Assembly (NCBI RefSeq): GCF_963576615.1
Contig: NC_088717.1
Span: 56,189,526 to 56,253,525 of the forward strand
From: Watersipora subatra
Taxonomy: Eukaryota > Bryozoa > Gymnolaemata > Cheilostomatida > Watersiporidae
Direction of reading: 5' to 3'
Length of the DNA: 64,000 bases
Every line of letters begins with the position of its first letter. Within the stretch, counting starts at the first letter, position 1. The notes under the pieces are model-generated. The model was not told the DNA's origin and made no database searches. It saw only the letters and a program-made list of their open reading frames with translations. The translations under genes were made by a program, and so were the position numbers. Below, piece after piece: positions 24,421 to 37,004 of this stretch.

Positions 24421-27400
24421 CTATGGTCTACCACTTCTTCCGGAGGCTGCCGAACCTCTGCTGCCTGAACTTCGACCAGATGCTAAAAAGGAGTTTTAGA
24501 ATTTTAAGAGCTAAAAACTCTATGTTTGCAATCAGTTGCTAAAAGAATTTTAACTGATTGCAAATTTAGCACAAACCATAAAACTTGACATTATTTTTTA
24601 TTTGAATTAAAAACTGATCTTATTGTCAAAATTTCTAGATGACGTTATCTTTTTAATTTAATCGAAGCAAAACTTGATAAGGCGGTACACTGATTATTTA
24701 TTATTATTATTTATTGATAGATTTGATTGGTAGATATTATTGATAAACTAAGGCTGTCTAAAGTCTTTGTCCAAGACAACCTGAATGTATTATCTCATTG
24801 CTAATAATTGCTCACTAGTTGTTACACCAGCCACAAAAAATAATGCACAAACTTTACAAGACGAAATAAGGCCGTGTTCAATTGAAACAGCGAAGCGAAA
24901 GACGACTCGCATTTTAATAATAATTGTGCGTAAGCAGGGAGGTGAACTCACCTGGTATGAATGCACCTGCCATGTTTATTGAAGTAGTACGAATGCTTTC
25001 CCTGCTTCTGACTGAATCGAGGCTCCTATTTGAAGAAGCGGAACTCCTAGCGCTAGACGGTCTTGATCCAAATCTCCCTCCTGCTCCTGCAAAAACGCAA
25101 GCACTTGTCTACAATTTTAACTAACCAAGCACTCAAGGTACATTCATTACAACTGATCAAAAATTCTACAGAGCCTTTGCTTTAAAATGAGAAATCTGTA
25201 AAGTATTTTAGCTTTAAAACATTTGGCTAGGCCCAGTTGAAGTACATCAGCATATTAAGGCATGACCATGTTATAAGCATTAGTTAGACTGAGAAAAGTC
25301 ACATATCTAAGTCGGAAGCGTAGAATTAGCCCATAAACTGATGTACATGTAAGAAGGGACCTATGATTCACAGTAACTGTTGTAAATGCATCATTATAAT
25401 TACTAATCACTACCACTAACTACTATTACTAACCACTGTTACTAAAGAGGCGTGATTTCAGAGAAAAGAATATAACATATTGACATTGACTATGGCATTG
25501 GATAAGAGAAACAAGTAGCATTAGTGCATTTGCTCATACATTTCACCTTGACCTTTTGTTGTGTAAAAGTTAATCTATATATAATTAAACGTGGAGACTA
25601 AATTTACCTTTCGCAGGTATGGAACACAAGTCGACTTTAAGCAACGAGCAAAAGATATTCTGGAGGTATATGAAGGAAGTTGTCAAACCACAAGCTAGAC
25701 AGGTATTAACTTAACTAAACTATGAACTTTGATGTATCATATTCTATGGCCATATAGCTGCCATTTAGTATGACGCAATGCAAAACCATGTAATTTAAGA
25801 TGAAGTTAGATCAGTATGCATAACATTATGCTACTACATATTTCATTTATAATGAGCTGTAAGTAATATAATACATGTGTATTTATTTAATTTTGGTCGT
25901 AGCTGGTATGACAATAACTGATACAAAGAAAACTGCCAAAAAGGAAGACATACCTGGACTAGGCGGAGGAGGTAAGTCTGCTTGTTGAAAGTACATATTT
26001 ACTACTTGTGACATGTCAGGATATTGAGAGACAACTTCTCCAATACTCTTTAGCGCGGTTTTGTTGAACTCGCGCAGCTCCCGCAAGTCCATATCTTTCT
26101 GTAGTAGAATATGATGGGGTTAGGTAAGCAACCGCTATACAATAAGGTAAAATACAGCATATGTCAGGTAAAATACAGCATATGACATACAGTAGCTGGC
26201 ATACAGTAAGTGACCTACAGTAGGTGGCATACAGTAGGAGACACACAATAGGTAACATACACGTAAGTAGGTGACCTACAGTAGATGGCATACAGTATGT
26301 GACACACAGTAGGTAGCATACAGTAAGTAGCATACAGTAGGTATGCTACTTACTGTATGTCTCCTAAGACATATAGTAGGTAGCATACCTACTGTATGCT
26401 ACCTACTGTATGTCTACATACAGTCTAAATAAGATGTGCTACAACCTTCATTCATTTTTCAACAGGTATATGTATAATAATATATTGTCAGCTATTTTGA
26501 AAGGTCGATTGATATACTCTATTTGCAGCCAACAACCGTTATTTTTATAAATAATTAATAATCTTACAGCAACTTAAAGTCAAACAGATTTAAATTCGAC
26601 TCGCCTCTTCAGGAATCTCTGACTTTGTACCGGCTGCACTGCGAATTTCTCTCATTAATTTTGCATTCATTTTCTGTGCTCGATCCAGCTTATGCTTCTG
26701 TTCATCAAGTTCCCTCTGTATCTGAAGCATTTTGTTCTTCTTCTCCTCTAACATTTCTGCATAAGCTTGCTCATCTCTTACTAAAAGACAATATATATAT
26801 AAGTCAGCTGAAAAGACAATAAATATGAGTCAGTTGATAAGACAATAGATATGAGTCAGCTGATAAGACAATAGATATGAGTCAGCTGATAAGACAATAG
26901 ATATGAGTCAGTTGATAAGACAATAAATATGAGTCAGTTGATAAGACAATAAATATGAGTCAGTTGATAAGACAATAAATATGAGTCAGTTGATAAGACA
27001 ATAAATATGAGTCAGTTGATAAGACAATAGATATGAGTCAGCGGATAAGACAATAGATATGAGTCAGCTGATAGGACAATAGATATGAGTCAGTTGATAA
27101 GACAACAGATATGAGTCAGTTGATAAGACATTAGATATGAGTCAGCTGATAAGACCATAGATATGAATCAGCTGATAAGACAATAGATATGAGTCAGCTG
27201 ATAAGACAATAGATATGAGTCAGCTGATAATGCAATAGATATGAGTCAGTTGATAAGACAATAGATATGAGTCAGCCGATAAGACAATAAATATGAGTCA
27301 GCTGATAATACAATAGATATGAGTCAGTTGATAAAACAATAGATATGAGTCAGTTGATAAGACAATAAATATGAGTCAGCTGATAAGACAATAAATATGA

Positions 27401-30400
27401 GTCAGTTGATAAGACAATAAATATGAGTCAGTTGATAAGACAATAGATATGAGTCAGCGGATAAGACAATAGATATGAGTCAGCTGATAGGACAATAGAT
27501 ATGAGTCAGTTGATAAGACAACAGATATGAGTCAGTTGATAAGACATTAGATATGAGTCAGCTGATAAGACCATAGATATGAATCAGCTGATAAGACAAT
27601 AGATATGAGTCAGCTGATAAGACAATAGATATGAGTCAGTTGATAAGACAATAGATATGAGTCAGCTGATAAGACAATAGATATGAGTCAGCTGATAAGA
27701 CAATATATATGAGTCAGTTGATAAGACAACAGATATGAGTCAGTTGATAAGACATTAGATATGAGTCAGCTGATAAGACCATAGATATGAATCAGCTGAT
27801 AAGACAATAGATACGAGTCAGTTGATAAAACAATAGATATAAGTCAGCTGATAAAACAATAGATATGAGTCAGCTGATAAGACAATAGATATGAGTCAGC
27901 TGATAAGACAATATATATGAGTCAACTGATAAGACAATAGACATTCTTTTATCAATTGCAGATAAAACAATATACTAAACAGTTACGCATAGTCAAAGCT
28001 TTTAAAAAAAATCTTTTTGATTCAAAAAGCAAGTCTTTAATATTTGCACAACAGGAATAGGTGTTCATCAGGAACAATATCTGTATATATTTAATTAGTA
28101 TAAATTTGAAAAATACACATTTCCATAATAAAAACTACTAAATTAGCATATCTAAAACTAGGAAGAGAATAAGAGAATGCGTACCGAGATTGTCCATAGT
28201 TCTGCTCATCGTTTTCATATCTTCTTGAAGTTCCCTCGTTTGCCGTCTTTTGTACTTGTACTTATCCATGACAGCCCTAAGTTGTTCCTCTAGCTGTGAC
28301 TTCTCCTCCATCTCCTCACTAGTGTCGGTCACCTACGGAGTGACAAGGTACGACATAGAGCAACAAATAGGTGGGCCTTATCAATCTATAAATGTAGTTT
28401 AACGCTGTTTCTTACTTTAATCAATTATTTTTTTAAATATAATTAATTCGCTTTCAGTAAAACTAAAGGTGCTAGTAAATGCTTATGATATGATAAAGAA
28501 ACCAGAACAGCCAGTTGAGATCATAGCAAATGTTTTTTTTAATTTATTTCATAGATGCCTGTAACACCCTGTTTTAAACTAGCCTTAGCTGCTAGACAAG
28601 CTATAAAAAGAGTTTATAATTTAAGTTATAAAACACGACCCACAACTCTTTAGCATGTTGTTAACATTACATCAACGTAGCAAAGTGCACATTCCACACA
28701 TGCCATAACAGTATGGCTATAAACTTGTTGTATTTCTAATATATACACATGGGTGCGAAGAAAAATTGCCTCCTTCATTTTCTCGTGAATGACAATCATA
28801 TCTATGTAAATATTGCCAATAAAGTAATGTAATGTATATATAAATAAATAGATGTAAATATGCAAAGTATCCTTTATGCAATTGAGTGAGTAAACCGGCA
28901 AATAGATGAATATCTCTTACAAGTGGAAAGCTTTAATATGACGAACATTCATACTTGCCCAGATAATTTACAGCGAAGACTTTAAACTATTTAAGTATTT
29001 TTGTAAAAGTTTATTAGACATAATTATTAAAGTTTATGAATTGTTTATTACTAACACTCTTCCTTTTTTGTATAAAGTTTTATGGTTCCCACGTAATGAG
29101 GTTGCAAGCCCTACAGAATAGAGTCAGTGAGTGGTAGAAGAGCGCGAGCTGTTACCTTGTTAAAGCTCTTCCTGTACGTCTCATTCCTGTTGTTCATCAA
29201 CCTGAGCGTGTTCTCTAGAGCTCGAATCTCCTTCTCCGCCTTTCTGATCTTCGCATCCAATTCATCACCAGTTCTCTGGAGTTCTTCCTTTTCCTGTGCC
29301 GCCTGTCCAAAAGCGAATAACCACAATATGGCATTTAAGCATGAAGTCATAACTCCTAATACTACAAATATATGTGATATAAAATGTTCAAAACGGACAG
29401 GTTTAGCTTGTTGAAGGTGAGTACATTACAGTGAGCTCTCAGAGGAGCACAGCTAAATGTTTAATATCTGTACAGACATCTACATGCTCTAGAAGGCAGA
29501 ATGGGTGTACAGAGAAAACATGTTTTAGTCGGATAGAAAAACAACTTTCGCATAATAGCGAATTTGACTGAAGCTTACCTTTATGACATAATAAGCCTGA
29601 GATTTCTCTTCCTCTCCCTCTGGTGGAGCCATGGCCACCATCAATATCTCATACCTCTTCCTTAGTTTATCGATCTTAGCTATTCTCTCATGCAGCTCAG
29701 AGCTTATCTGCTGCCGTTCATCGTCTGCTGCTCTAGTCTGCGCGCGCAGCATGTCGGTGTGAATATTGATCTCATTCCTCCTCTCCTTCATAGCCTGAGA
29801 TAAGAGAACAAGAAACCTGAATGATGAATTTGTGTAATAGGCTGCAGCATTTTTCTGTACTGATTGCAAGAAAGCTGGAATAAAACTCTAATTATTCACT
29901 AGTGAAGAGAGGACAACTACACAATAAACACATATACGCATTAGTGCCTTATGTGGTCTTGGCTGAAACTTGCGATTAAAATAATTGTAGAGTATATTGA
30001 AATTGTGCATTTCTAAGTCAAAGCATGCAGCATAGTCTGTTTATAATGAAAGGTACGAAGCAATTGTAAATTGAAAATGAAAAGTTGTGGGTTATTTTCC
30101 CACAAAAAGAACACCAATGCCTACCTATTACTCGTTTGAATGTTTATTACAACTATGAACAAATGTTATCACCTAAACACAATGACGTTGTGAAATAAAA
30201 AACAAACAGTAGGAAAATTATTGTTGAAAAACAGCCGGCTTAAAACTTTTAAATTGGGTGAAAAAATTTAGTAGACAATAATTTTAGCTTCGAAAATATT
30301 TCTAGCAAAGTTAATGTGCAGATTCTTTGCTGGATTGTAAGTTACTACAACCAGATTATTCCCAAACCAAAAAGGAAGAAGCCATTGACATGTGGAAATG

Positions 30401-33400
30401 TGTAAATTAACACTCACCGTCTCCAATTGCAACTTTCTCTTTTCAAGAGAAAGCACATCATCAGCCTTAGCATTGAGCATTTCTCGCAAACGCTTGATCT
30501 CCAGCTTAAGAAGGTTGTCGTCGACCATGAGCTCCTGTTTATTACGGGTGATGGTGGCGAGCTCCCTTTGAGAGTTATCATTATACAGCGTCAGCTCATT
30601 GATCTTCACCTGTCCAACAGAATAAACAGTACACTAATTTGAACAGATTGCTATGAAACATACGCATTGATTTGAAACACTTGAAACACAACAGATAAAA
30701 CAAACGTTGCTATCCAGTTCACAAACAGAAATAAAAAAGAAAACTAAAAATATATATAAATTAAAAATAAATATAACGATCAAAAGAGACAAAGTTGTGA
30801 CAAGTTTAAAGATGAAATCAGCTGCTATGAGTACTAAAAATATCTGAGCATAAAATAGAGTAGGTTGAGAGAGCTGTAAGAGGGATACCCATACACACAC
30901 AATAACCTACGACAGAAAGGGTTGACACAGATAGAGTAGGTTGAGAGAGCTGTAAGAGGGATACCCATACACACACAATAACCTACGACAGAAAGGGCTG
31001 ACACAGATAGAGTAGGTTGAGAGAGCTGTAAGAGGGATACCCATACACACACAATAACCTACGACAGAAAGGGCTGACACAGAAAGGGCTGACACAGAAA
31101 GGGCTGACACAGGAAGGGCTGACACAGAAAGAGCTGACACAGAAAGGGCCGACACAGAAAGGGCTGACACAGAAAGGGCTGACACAAAGAGGGCTGACAC
31201 AGAAAGGGCTGACACAGAAAGGGCTGACACAGAAAGGGCTGACACAGAAAGGGCTGACACAGAAAGGGCTGACACAGAAAGGGCTGACACAGAAAGGGCT
31301 GACACAGAAAGGGCTGACACAGAAAGGGCTGACACAGAAAAGGCTGACACAGAAAGGGCTGACACAGAAAGGGCTGACACAGAAAAGGCTGACACAGAAA
31401 GGGCTGACACAGAAAGGGCTGACACAGAAAGGGCTGACACAGAAAGGGCTGACACAGAAAAGGCTGACACAGAAAGGGCTGACACAGAGATCTCACTACA
31501 AGTTCTGTCACTTTTGGAGAATAGAAACTGATGAACAGCTCACCGTTAGATCAGCCATTTCAAGACTTGATTTTTCCAAGTCTCTTTTAGCTCGTCTGAT
31601 ATCATCTTGTAGTCTCTTCAGCTGAGCATTCAACAGTGTGTGGGCTTGTTGTCGCTCCTCCAACTGCTCAGTCAGCTCTTTTATCCTTGCCTCTAAGGCT
31701 ACTTTCTCTTCATTGCTATGCTCTCCTTGCATTCGATTGATCCTCCTTTCCAGTTGTTGAATTGAAAAATCCTAGAAAAGGAGACTGATTAGTCGAGTCC
31801 ATTATACATGTAGATATATTTATATGCATATATTTATAATATACAAAGTTAGTCTGATTGTGGTGAAATCATGCATAAAGTGCTCCACTTAAACAGGAGC
31901 AAAATTAAAACAAGTTAGAGTGACTGAAATTTATTTCACTACAACATAATTTTGTATGGTTCACAGTAAAATCAAAAGCACAGCTTCAAACCTGGTGGTT
32001 GCACAGCTTCAAAATGGGGTTGACTCAAATTTGAAGCTGTGCTCTTGATTTTACTGTAAACCATGCAAAACAATATTGTAGTGCAATAAATTTTCGTCAC
32101 TCTATAACTTGTTCTTATATTTATATATATACATGTATGTACAGTTTATATGTATGTTATATGTATATATATATCCAACTCCTGAAGCATGTACATGCAA
32201 AAAACCAACTGCAGTAGAGCTACATTTTAGTACGATTTATATTGCCTATTTTATAACCGGCTCCATATGAGGCGGCTGATCGCCAGGCCCAGGGCGGAGT
32301 GAGAGATAAAGAGAGAAGAACCGAGACCGATGCAAAAACTGAGCTGAGCCCCGACCCAGCAAATGTCCTCGTTGAAAGGCCATGACATTTGCCGGCCCTA
32401 TGTATATTTGTGAAATATATGTTTATAGCCTCTATACTCAAGTGGTTTGATTCTCATTGAGCGGTAGAGGAACAGGGAGTTTCATTTACACATAGATAGT
32501 GAATACATGTATTATTTTTTCATCGTGGCATCAGCTAATCTGGTCGGAAAACAAACAATATCATGTAGCCTAATACTGCCTATTTATGACTATGCCACTA
32601 GTGAATTAACTGAAACGTTCCCTGTCAGCGTCGACTTATAGCGGAAAAAAGATGTGCGAACGCTGCAAAACTGATCACACAAACTTTCAAAAAGTGAAAG
32701 AGACCACAAAAACTAATGGTCACTTGCGTTGATAAAACCCTTTTATCATTTGCCACTAGACCCTGTCTAGTAATGTTTGTCACTTCTGGAACTGATATGA
32801 AAGGTTTTGAAGGTGAATAGTACAAGATTGTATTGCATGGAGTTGTCTGTTCATGAAACATGCGTTAGGAGGTAACGGTTGACTTACATAGTAAGTGACT
32901 AAAAGCTAGCCTTCAGAGGAAATAATGATGCCAAAAGTCAGAAGTAGAGATATATGAGCACCTGGTTGTAGATAATTTCCAGCTGCTTGAGAGAGTCATG
33001 ATCGAGTTTGTTGATCTTGCTGTCAAGGTTTCTAATAGCAGCCCGAGTTCCCTGAATCTCAGCATTTGTGTCCTTCTCAAGTTTCTTGGATGTAAATAAC
33101 TCTTGACTTTTCTTGAATTTGATGTCTCTTAGGTGCTTGAGGTCTTGTTCAATCAGCTGCAATTGATCAAGTCAAATGCATACCATGCCAAGAAAACAAG
33201 CATCATGAATGATTACCATCCCATTGGTTGGCATGTAACACAGACATGAACCCTTGGTAACTAGCCACTACCATAGCAGAAGATAGTAAATAGTCAATTA
33301 AACAATGAGTTAAACCAACTTGATAGCAAATAAGTATATTATATTAAGAGCAATATATCAACCAAAACAAGGCTTTTTTCTATAATTATAGCGCCGCATG

Positions 33401-36400
33401 ATGATAAACCAAGAATTGAAAAATTTAAAACAATAGAAATAAATGTGAGCAATCGGTAATAATCTTGTAGCTAACATGTAATGTAAAGCTAAAATTAATA
33501 ATTCATCTATGTATATCAAAGAAATTTCCTTTCCAAAAAAAAACCTGTTCTATTGCGTAGTATCACGAATACTCCTACATTGTAATTCAAATAAATGTAA
33601 ATCATACCTTCTGCCTCTTCTCCTCAGCTTCCATCATCTCGTCCATTCGAGTGGCCAACTCCTCAGCACTCAGCTGCGCCTCTGTCGCCACCTTCAATTT
33701 CTCACTCAGACTTTCTCTGATGTCAACGGTCTCTCTAAGCTTGTTCTGTTTGTCCATTATGTCCTTCTTGAGCTGAGACACCTGTGTCCTCGTCGTCTCC
33801 AGGTCTTGGTTTGTTCTATCGACCGTTCTCTTAAGAGCGTCCAACTGCGGAAACACAAGCGTACCAAGTGAATAAATGCGCAGGTTAAATGGTCATTCCA
33901 GAAATTACTAATTGACTAATTTCGGTTTTGTACGACTTTCCGAAATTTTGGTTAAATAAATAATACAGCAGTTCACCATTTGGTCTCGACATGTTTCAAC
34001 AACATTGATGAATGATAATAGCTATGGCAAATCAATTGATAAGATTTGAATTAATTACCAATGCAAAAAGTACTAGCATAAAAATTTGTTTATTTTATAA
34101 AACTATAAATGGCAAAATATTCAACTTTAAAAATAGAAAGCTGCTTGTCTAGGTTTGAAAAAATTTTAAGCCGCCAGCATCTTCACCTCGTCAGCAAACT
34201 TGACTCGTTCCGAGTCAGCGTCCTGATATTCCAGTCTCAGTCTGGCAGCATTTCTTTCTGCTACAGATATTTTCTTCTCCATCTCTTCATTGTTATTCTC
34301 TTGACTCTCTAGAAACTGTCTCTTCTCTCTGATCATCTCCTCTCTCTTGTTCACCTCCACTCTCAGCTTAGATAACTCCTGCATATGCAAAGATCATAGC
34401 TGAAGAAAATCATGAGAAATCTCTACGTTTCATTATTACCAATGCCGCGTTCAATATTAAGAATACAACGATCAATATTAAGAATAGAGTGTTCAATATT
34501 ACTTACAAGTACAGTAGTTAAAAATAATCATGGAGTGGTTAACTGCAGGATGTAGGATTAACAGTAATGAAACAACAATTGACACTAACACGGTAGTGGT
34601 TAACATTAAGCATGCAGCATTGTAAGAATAAAGATTCTTTATTGACTGACACTCTGAATTATCTGAAAACTGAATCTAATTTATCAACTTGAGAACTATG
34701 TAAGTGAACGCAGAATTGTTTCAGTCTGCTGTGCACCAGGCCATCACAGTTAGCATATCTTGTAAACATGACGTATACCATCAACAGGTGCTTATATGAT
34801 CAGCAGGTGCTTATATGCTCAGCAAGTGCTAGCGTGATCAGCGAGTCCTTGCATGGTCAGCAAGTGCTTGCAAGTGCTTGTATAGATGCAACTAATAAAC
34901 TCAAACAAATGCACGAAAAACTTATTTTTATATTGAAGTATTTAGCTTGAGGCGCATAGGCATCAATATACAATGTACATGTGTGCAAAAAAAAGATAGA
35001 ACAACTTTTTGTACTAATTATGGTCAACTGCCATCAGCTTCAAATCTCCTAAATTTATTTGCCGCTTGTCGATTATTGCTGCCTTTTGTTGTTATCAACG
35101 GGTTGCATCTCATGTTATGCTACTCAATCCCTTGTAGAATTGTGTGTCAATAAATGCTCTTAACAAAACACAGTTGTCCTAGCATCTGTCAGGAAAAGCA
35201 CTAAGTACACCGGAGCACATGTCCCCGCACCCACCGTGGCAAGAAAATCCATTTCTCTGTCTCTCCTTTGCATCTGCTCAATTGTATATTCCCACTGCTT
35301 TATCAGCTCCTGTCTCTCGGCATGAGCTGCCCTGAACTCCTCAGCAGCTTTGTCCAATTCAATCTAAGACAGCGGGTGCAGTTGACCAAATAGCAGAAAC
35401 TTAATACAACTTTAAGGCACACTTGAACAGAAATATAAAAATATCAGACTGAATAAACATCTTTGTTGCAGGTGGGTTGCCAATATACATGTCCTGTAAT
35501 TTATTATAGATAAATCTTAGGCTAGATAGCTTTAACAGAAATATACCTATTAATAAACCATACAGGATTGTACTCAAACCATTGGCTTAGCATTAAAGAT
35601 GAGTGTTTACTCCTACTATTTTCAAAGTTTTCACATATCATAGGCAAGCCCTTAAAACAAAAAATTATAACCTCATGGTTTAGGAGACAGATTGTGGAAC
35701 AAATAAAAACATTGGCATTTAGGAAAATCTCCAAAATCATGTTTTTATTTCAGTTTAACTGCAGTAAAAAAGGTTGACACAAAACCCAGGAGTCTCAAAC
35801 ATCTCTATTAAAAAGGCACAATTTTGACAAATTTAAAACCAACCAAGGTTGTTAGTGAAATAGTAATCCACTCTAAATTGCAATTTAGTAGTTTATGTTA
35901 TAAAACAAATAAATAAACAGCGCAGTGATCGACAACAAAATTAAAGCCTGTGGTTAGAGTAGTTGGGAAAATTGATGGTGGCCTCATGTTGCTCACATCT
36001 ATTTAAAGTTAAGGAAGACAGAGTTAAATTTGACAGAAAAATTAATTGGGTTAGCATTTTTTATTGAACCATACTAATGCAGTCAGATGGTGAAAGGATG
36101 TTCTTTTTATATGAGTCAAATACCTGAGTAGTCTGTGTGTCCATCATCTCATTGTTCAACTTCTTCTTTCTATCAGCCGCTTCGTCTGTCAGCCTGCTTA
36201 GTCGTAAAGTCAGTTCCTTAATCTTGCCTTCATCTTCACGAGAATATTTTGCTAGGGTCATAGCATCCTCATCTTTTCTGGCAGATTCTTCTAGCCATAG
36301 TTCTAATGCTTGCTGATCCCAATTCATCTGCTCTCTCAAATCTTCAAGCTTCTTGTTTTGTTTGAAGATGTTGTTCTGCGTAAGTGTAACCACATTTTCT

Positions 36401-36996
36401 TAAATAACTATACTGGCCAGCATAACTATGGCTTCATTATGACAGATAATACAGGTGTGTGTAATTAGATGACCTCATAGCAACTAACCTCATAAATGTT
36501 TTTCTGCTCTTTCAGCTCTTCCATCTCTTTTTGAAGACGAGCTATTTCCTGTTTCAATCTGCCATCTTCGCGATCAGCAATTTTTAGGAGATGGTCTTCT
36601 GTTTCCACTTCTTTTCCTCGAGCAGTGACAATGTTCTACAATTTTTTAAATATAACATGTTTCAAAAATTGTTAAACCTTATTATTTCATTGATAGCACA
36701 ATGATTCAATTAACTAGGGTAAAAGAAAGAGAGAGTACTATAAAAGCTTTGACCATAACATTAAAATTTTACTGACAAACTACCTGTGTGTGTTTGAGCT
36801 CCTGTCTAACATTTCGCAAATGCTCTGAAACATGATGAACTCGGTCTTCATTTTGCCTCAACTCTTGCTGAGCTTTTACAATTGATTTTTCTTTATCAGA
36901 AACAAGCTCTTCAAGATGTCGGTTCTCAGAGTTTGCCACGGGCATTGAAAACCCTTCATCCCACTCAATCTCAGATAATATGCTGCTCGCAGGCAT
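24421..36996 (-). CDS. CCDC39: Coiled-coil domain-containing protein 39 (ciliary axoneme 96-nm ruler)
   Basis: CCDC39 with CCDC40 forms the molecular ruler that sets the 96-nm repeat of motile cilia and places inner dynein arms and the nexin-dynein regulatory complex. Sixteen coding exons, 5' to 3': 36784-36996, 36489-36635, 36124-36375, 35235-35363, 34187-34378, 33608-33844, 32962-33156, 31544-31771, 30418-30609, 29579-29794, 29156-29302, 28185-28332, 26605-26780, 25954-26098, 24952-25086, 24421-24482. Joined they give 937 aa, close to the 941 aa of the human protein, with no frame break. Recognisable stretches are [14 protein letters not shown] at the start, [48 protein letters not shown], and [16 protein letters not shown]. 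The protein is almost all coiled coil, with a Ser/Arg/Gly-rich C-terminus. Introns 1-11 are all phase 0. Intron 13 uses a GC donor. The ATG at 36996 lies just inside an acceptor (ends 37005), so a 5' noncoding exon is likely. Confidence 0.97.
26190..26430. repeat. Imperfect GTAGGTGGCATACA-type repeat in CCDC39 intron
   Basis: Short units around TACAGTAGGTGGCA / TACAGTAGGTGACC recur. After about 26340 they continue in the opposite orientation, so the array can fold back on itself. It lies in the intron between the exons at 26605 and 25954. Confidence 0.75.
26797..27949. repeat. 26-bp minisatellite, about 44 copies, with higher-order structure
   Basis: Units of 26 bp (core GATATGAGTCAGCTGATAAG) fill 1.15 kb of the intron between the exons at 28185 and 26605, starting within 20 bp of the latter. 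A marker run of variant units (GCGGATAAG, then GATAGGACA, AACAGATATG, CATTAGATATG) occurs at about 27041 and again at 27457, exactly 16 units (416 bp) apart. Part of it occurs a third time near 27727. Confidence 0.95.
30856..31065. repeat. 76-bp tandem repeat, three copies
   Basis: The landmark TAGGTTGAGAGAGCTG occurs at 30861, 30937 and 31013. Each unit ends in the piece GACAGAAAGGG(C/T)TGACACAG, which is then amplified in the adjoining 15-bp array. Confidence 0.9.
31066..31485. repeat. 15-bp minisatellite, 28 copies
   Basis: Units of AGAAAGGGCTGACAC in perfect register over 420 bp, with a few single-base variants (AGGCTG, GGGCCG, GAGCTG). It lies in the CCDC39 intron, 58 bp from the donor of the exon at 31544. 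Because the unit is a multiple of three it gives long reading frames, which are not genes. Confidence 0.97.
31912..32112. mobile_element. Long inverted repeat (foldback/MITE-like) in CCDC39 intron
   Basis: Two arms of about 80 bp match in inverted orientation at roughly 85% by eye. The left starts CAAGTTAGAGTGACTGAAAT and the right ends ATAACTTG. Both contain TTTACTGT-like and GCACAGCTTCAAA blocks. A spacer of about 35 bp holds another copy of GCACAGCTTCAAA. No transposase; family not recognised. Confidence 0.75.
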
Positions 36997-37004
36997 TATT
37001 ATTG

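Noticed and set aside
25615-25700. Possible plus-strand exon starting ATGGAACACAAG after an AG
   Set aside because: Short, inside a CCDC39 intron, with no partner exons and no recognisable product.
30907-31511. Long minus-strand open frames of repeated CQPFL or SVSAL-type pentapeptides
   Set aside because: They are by-products of a 15-bp minisatellite, open in more than one frame, inside a CCDC39 intron.
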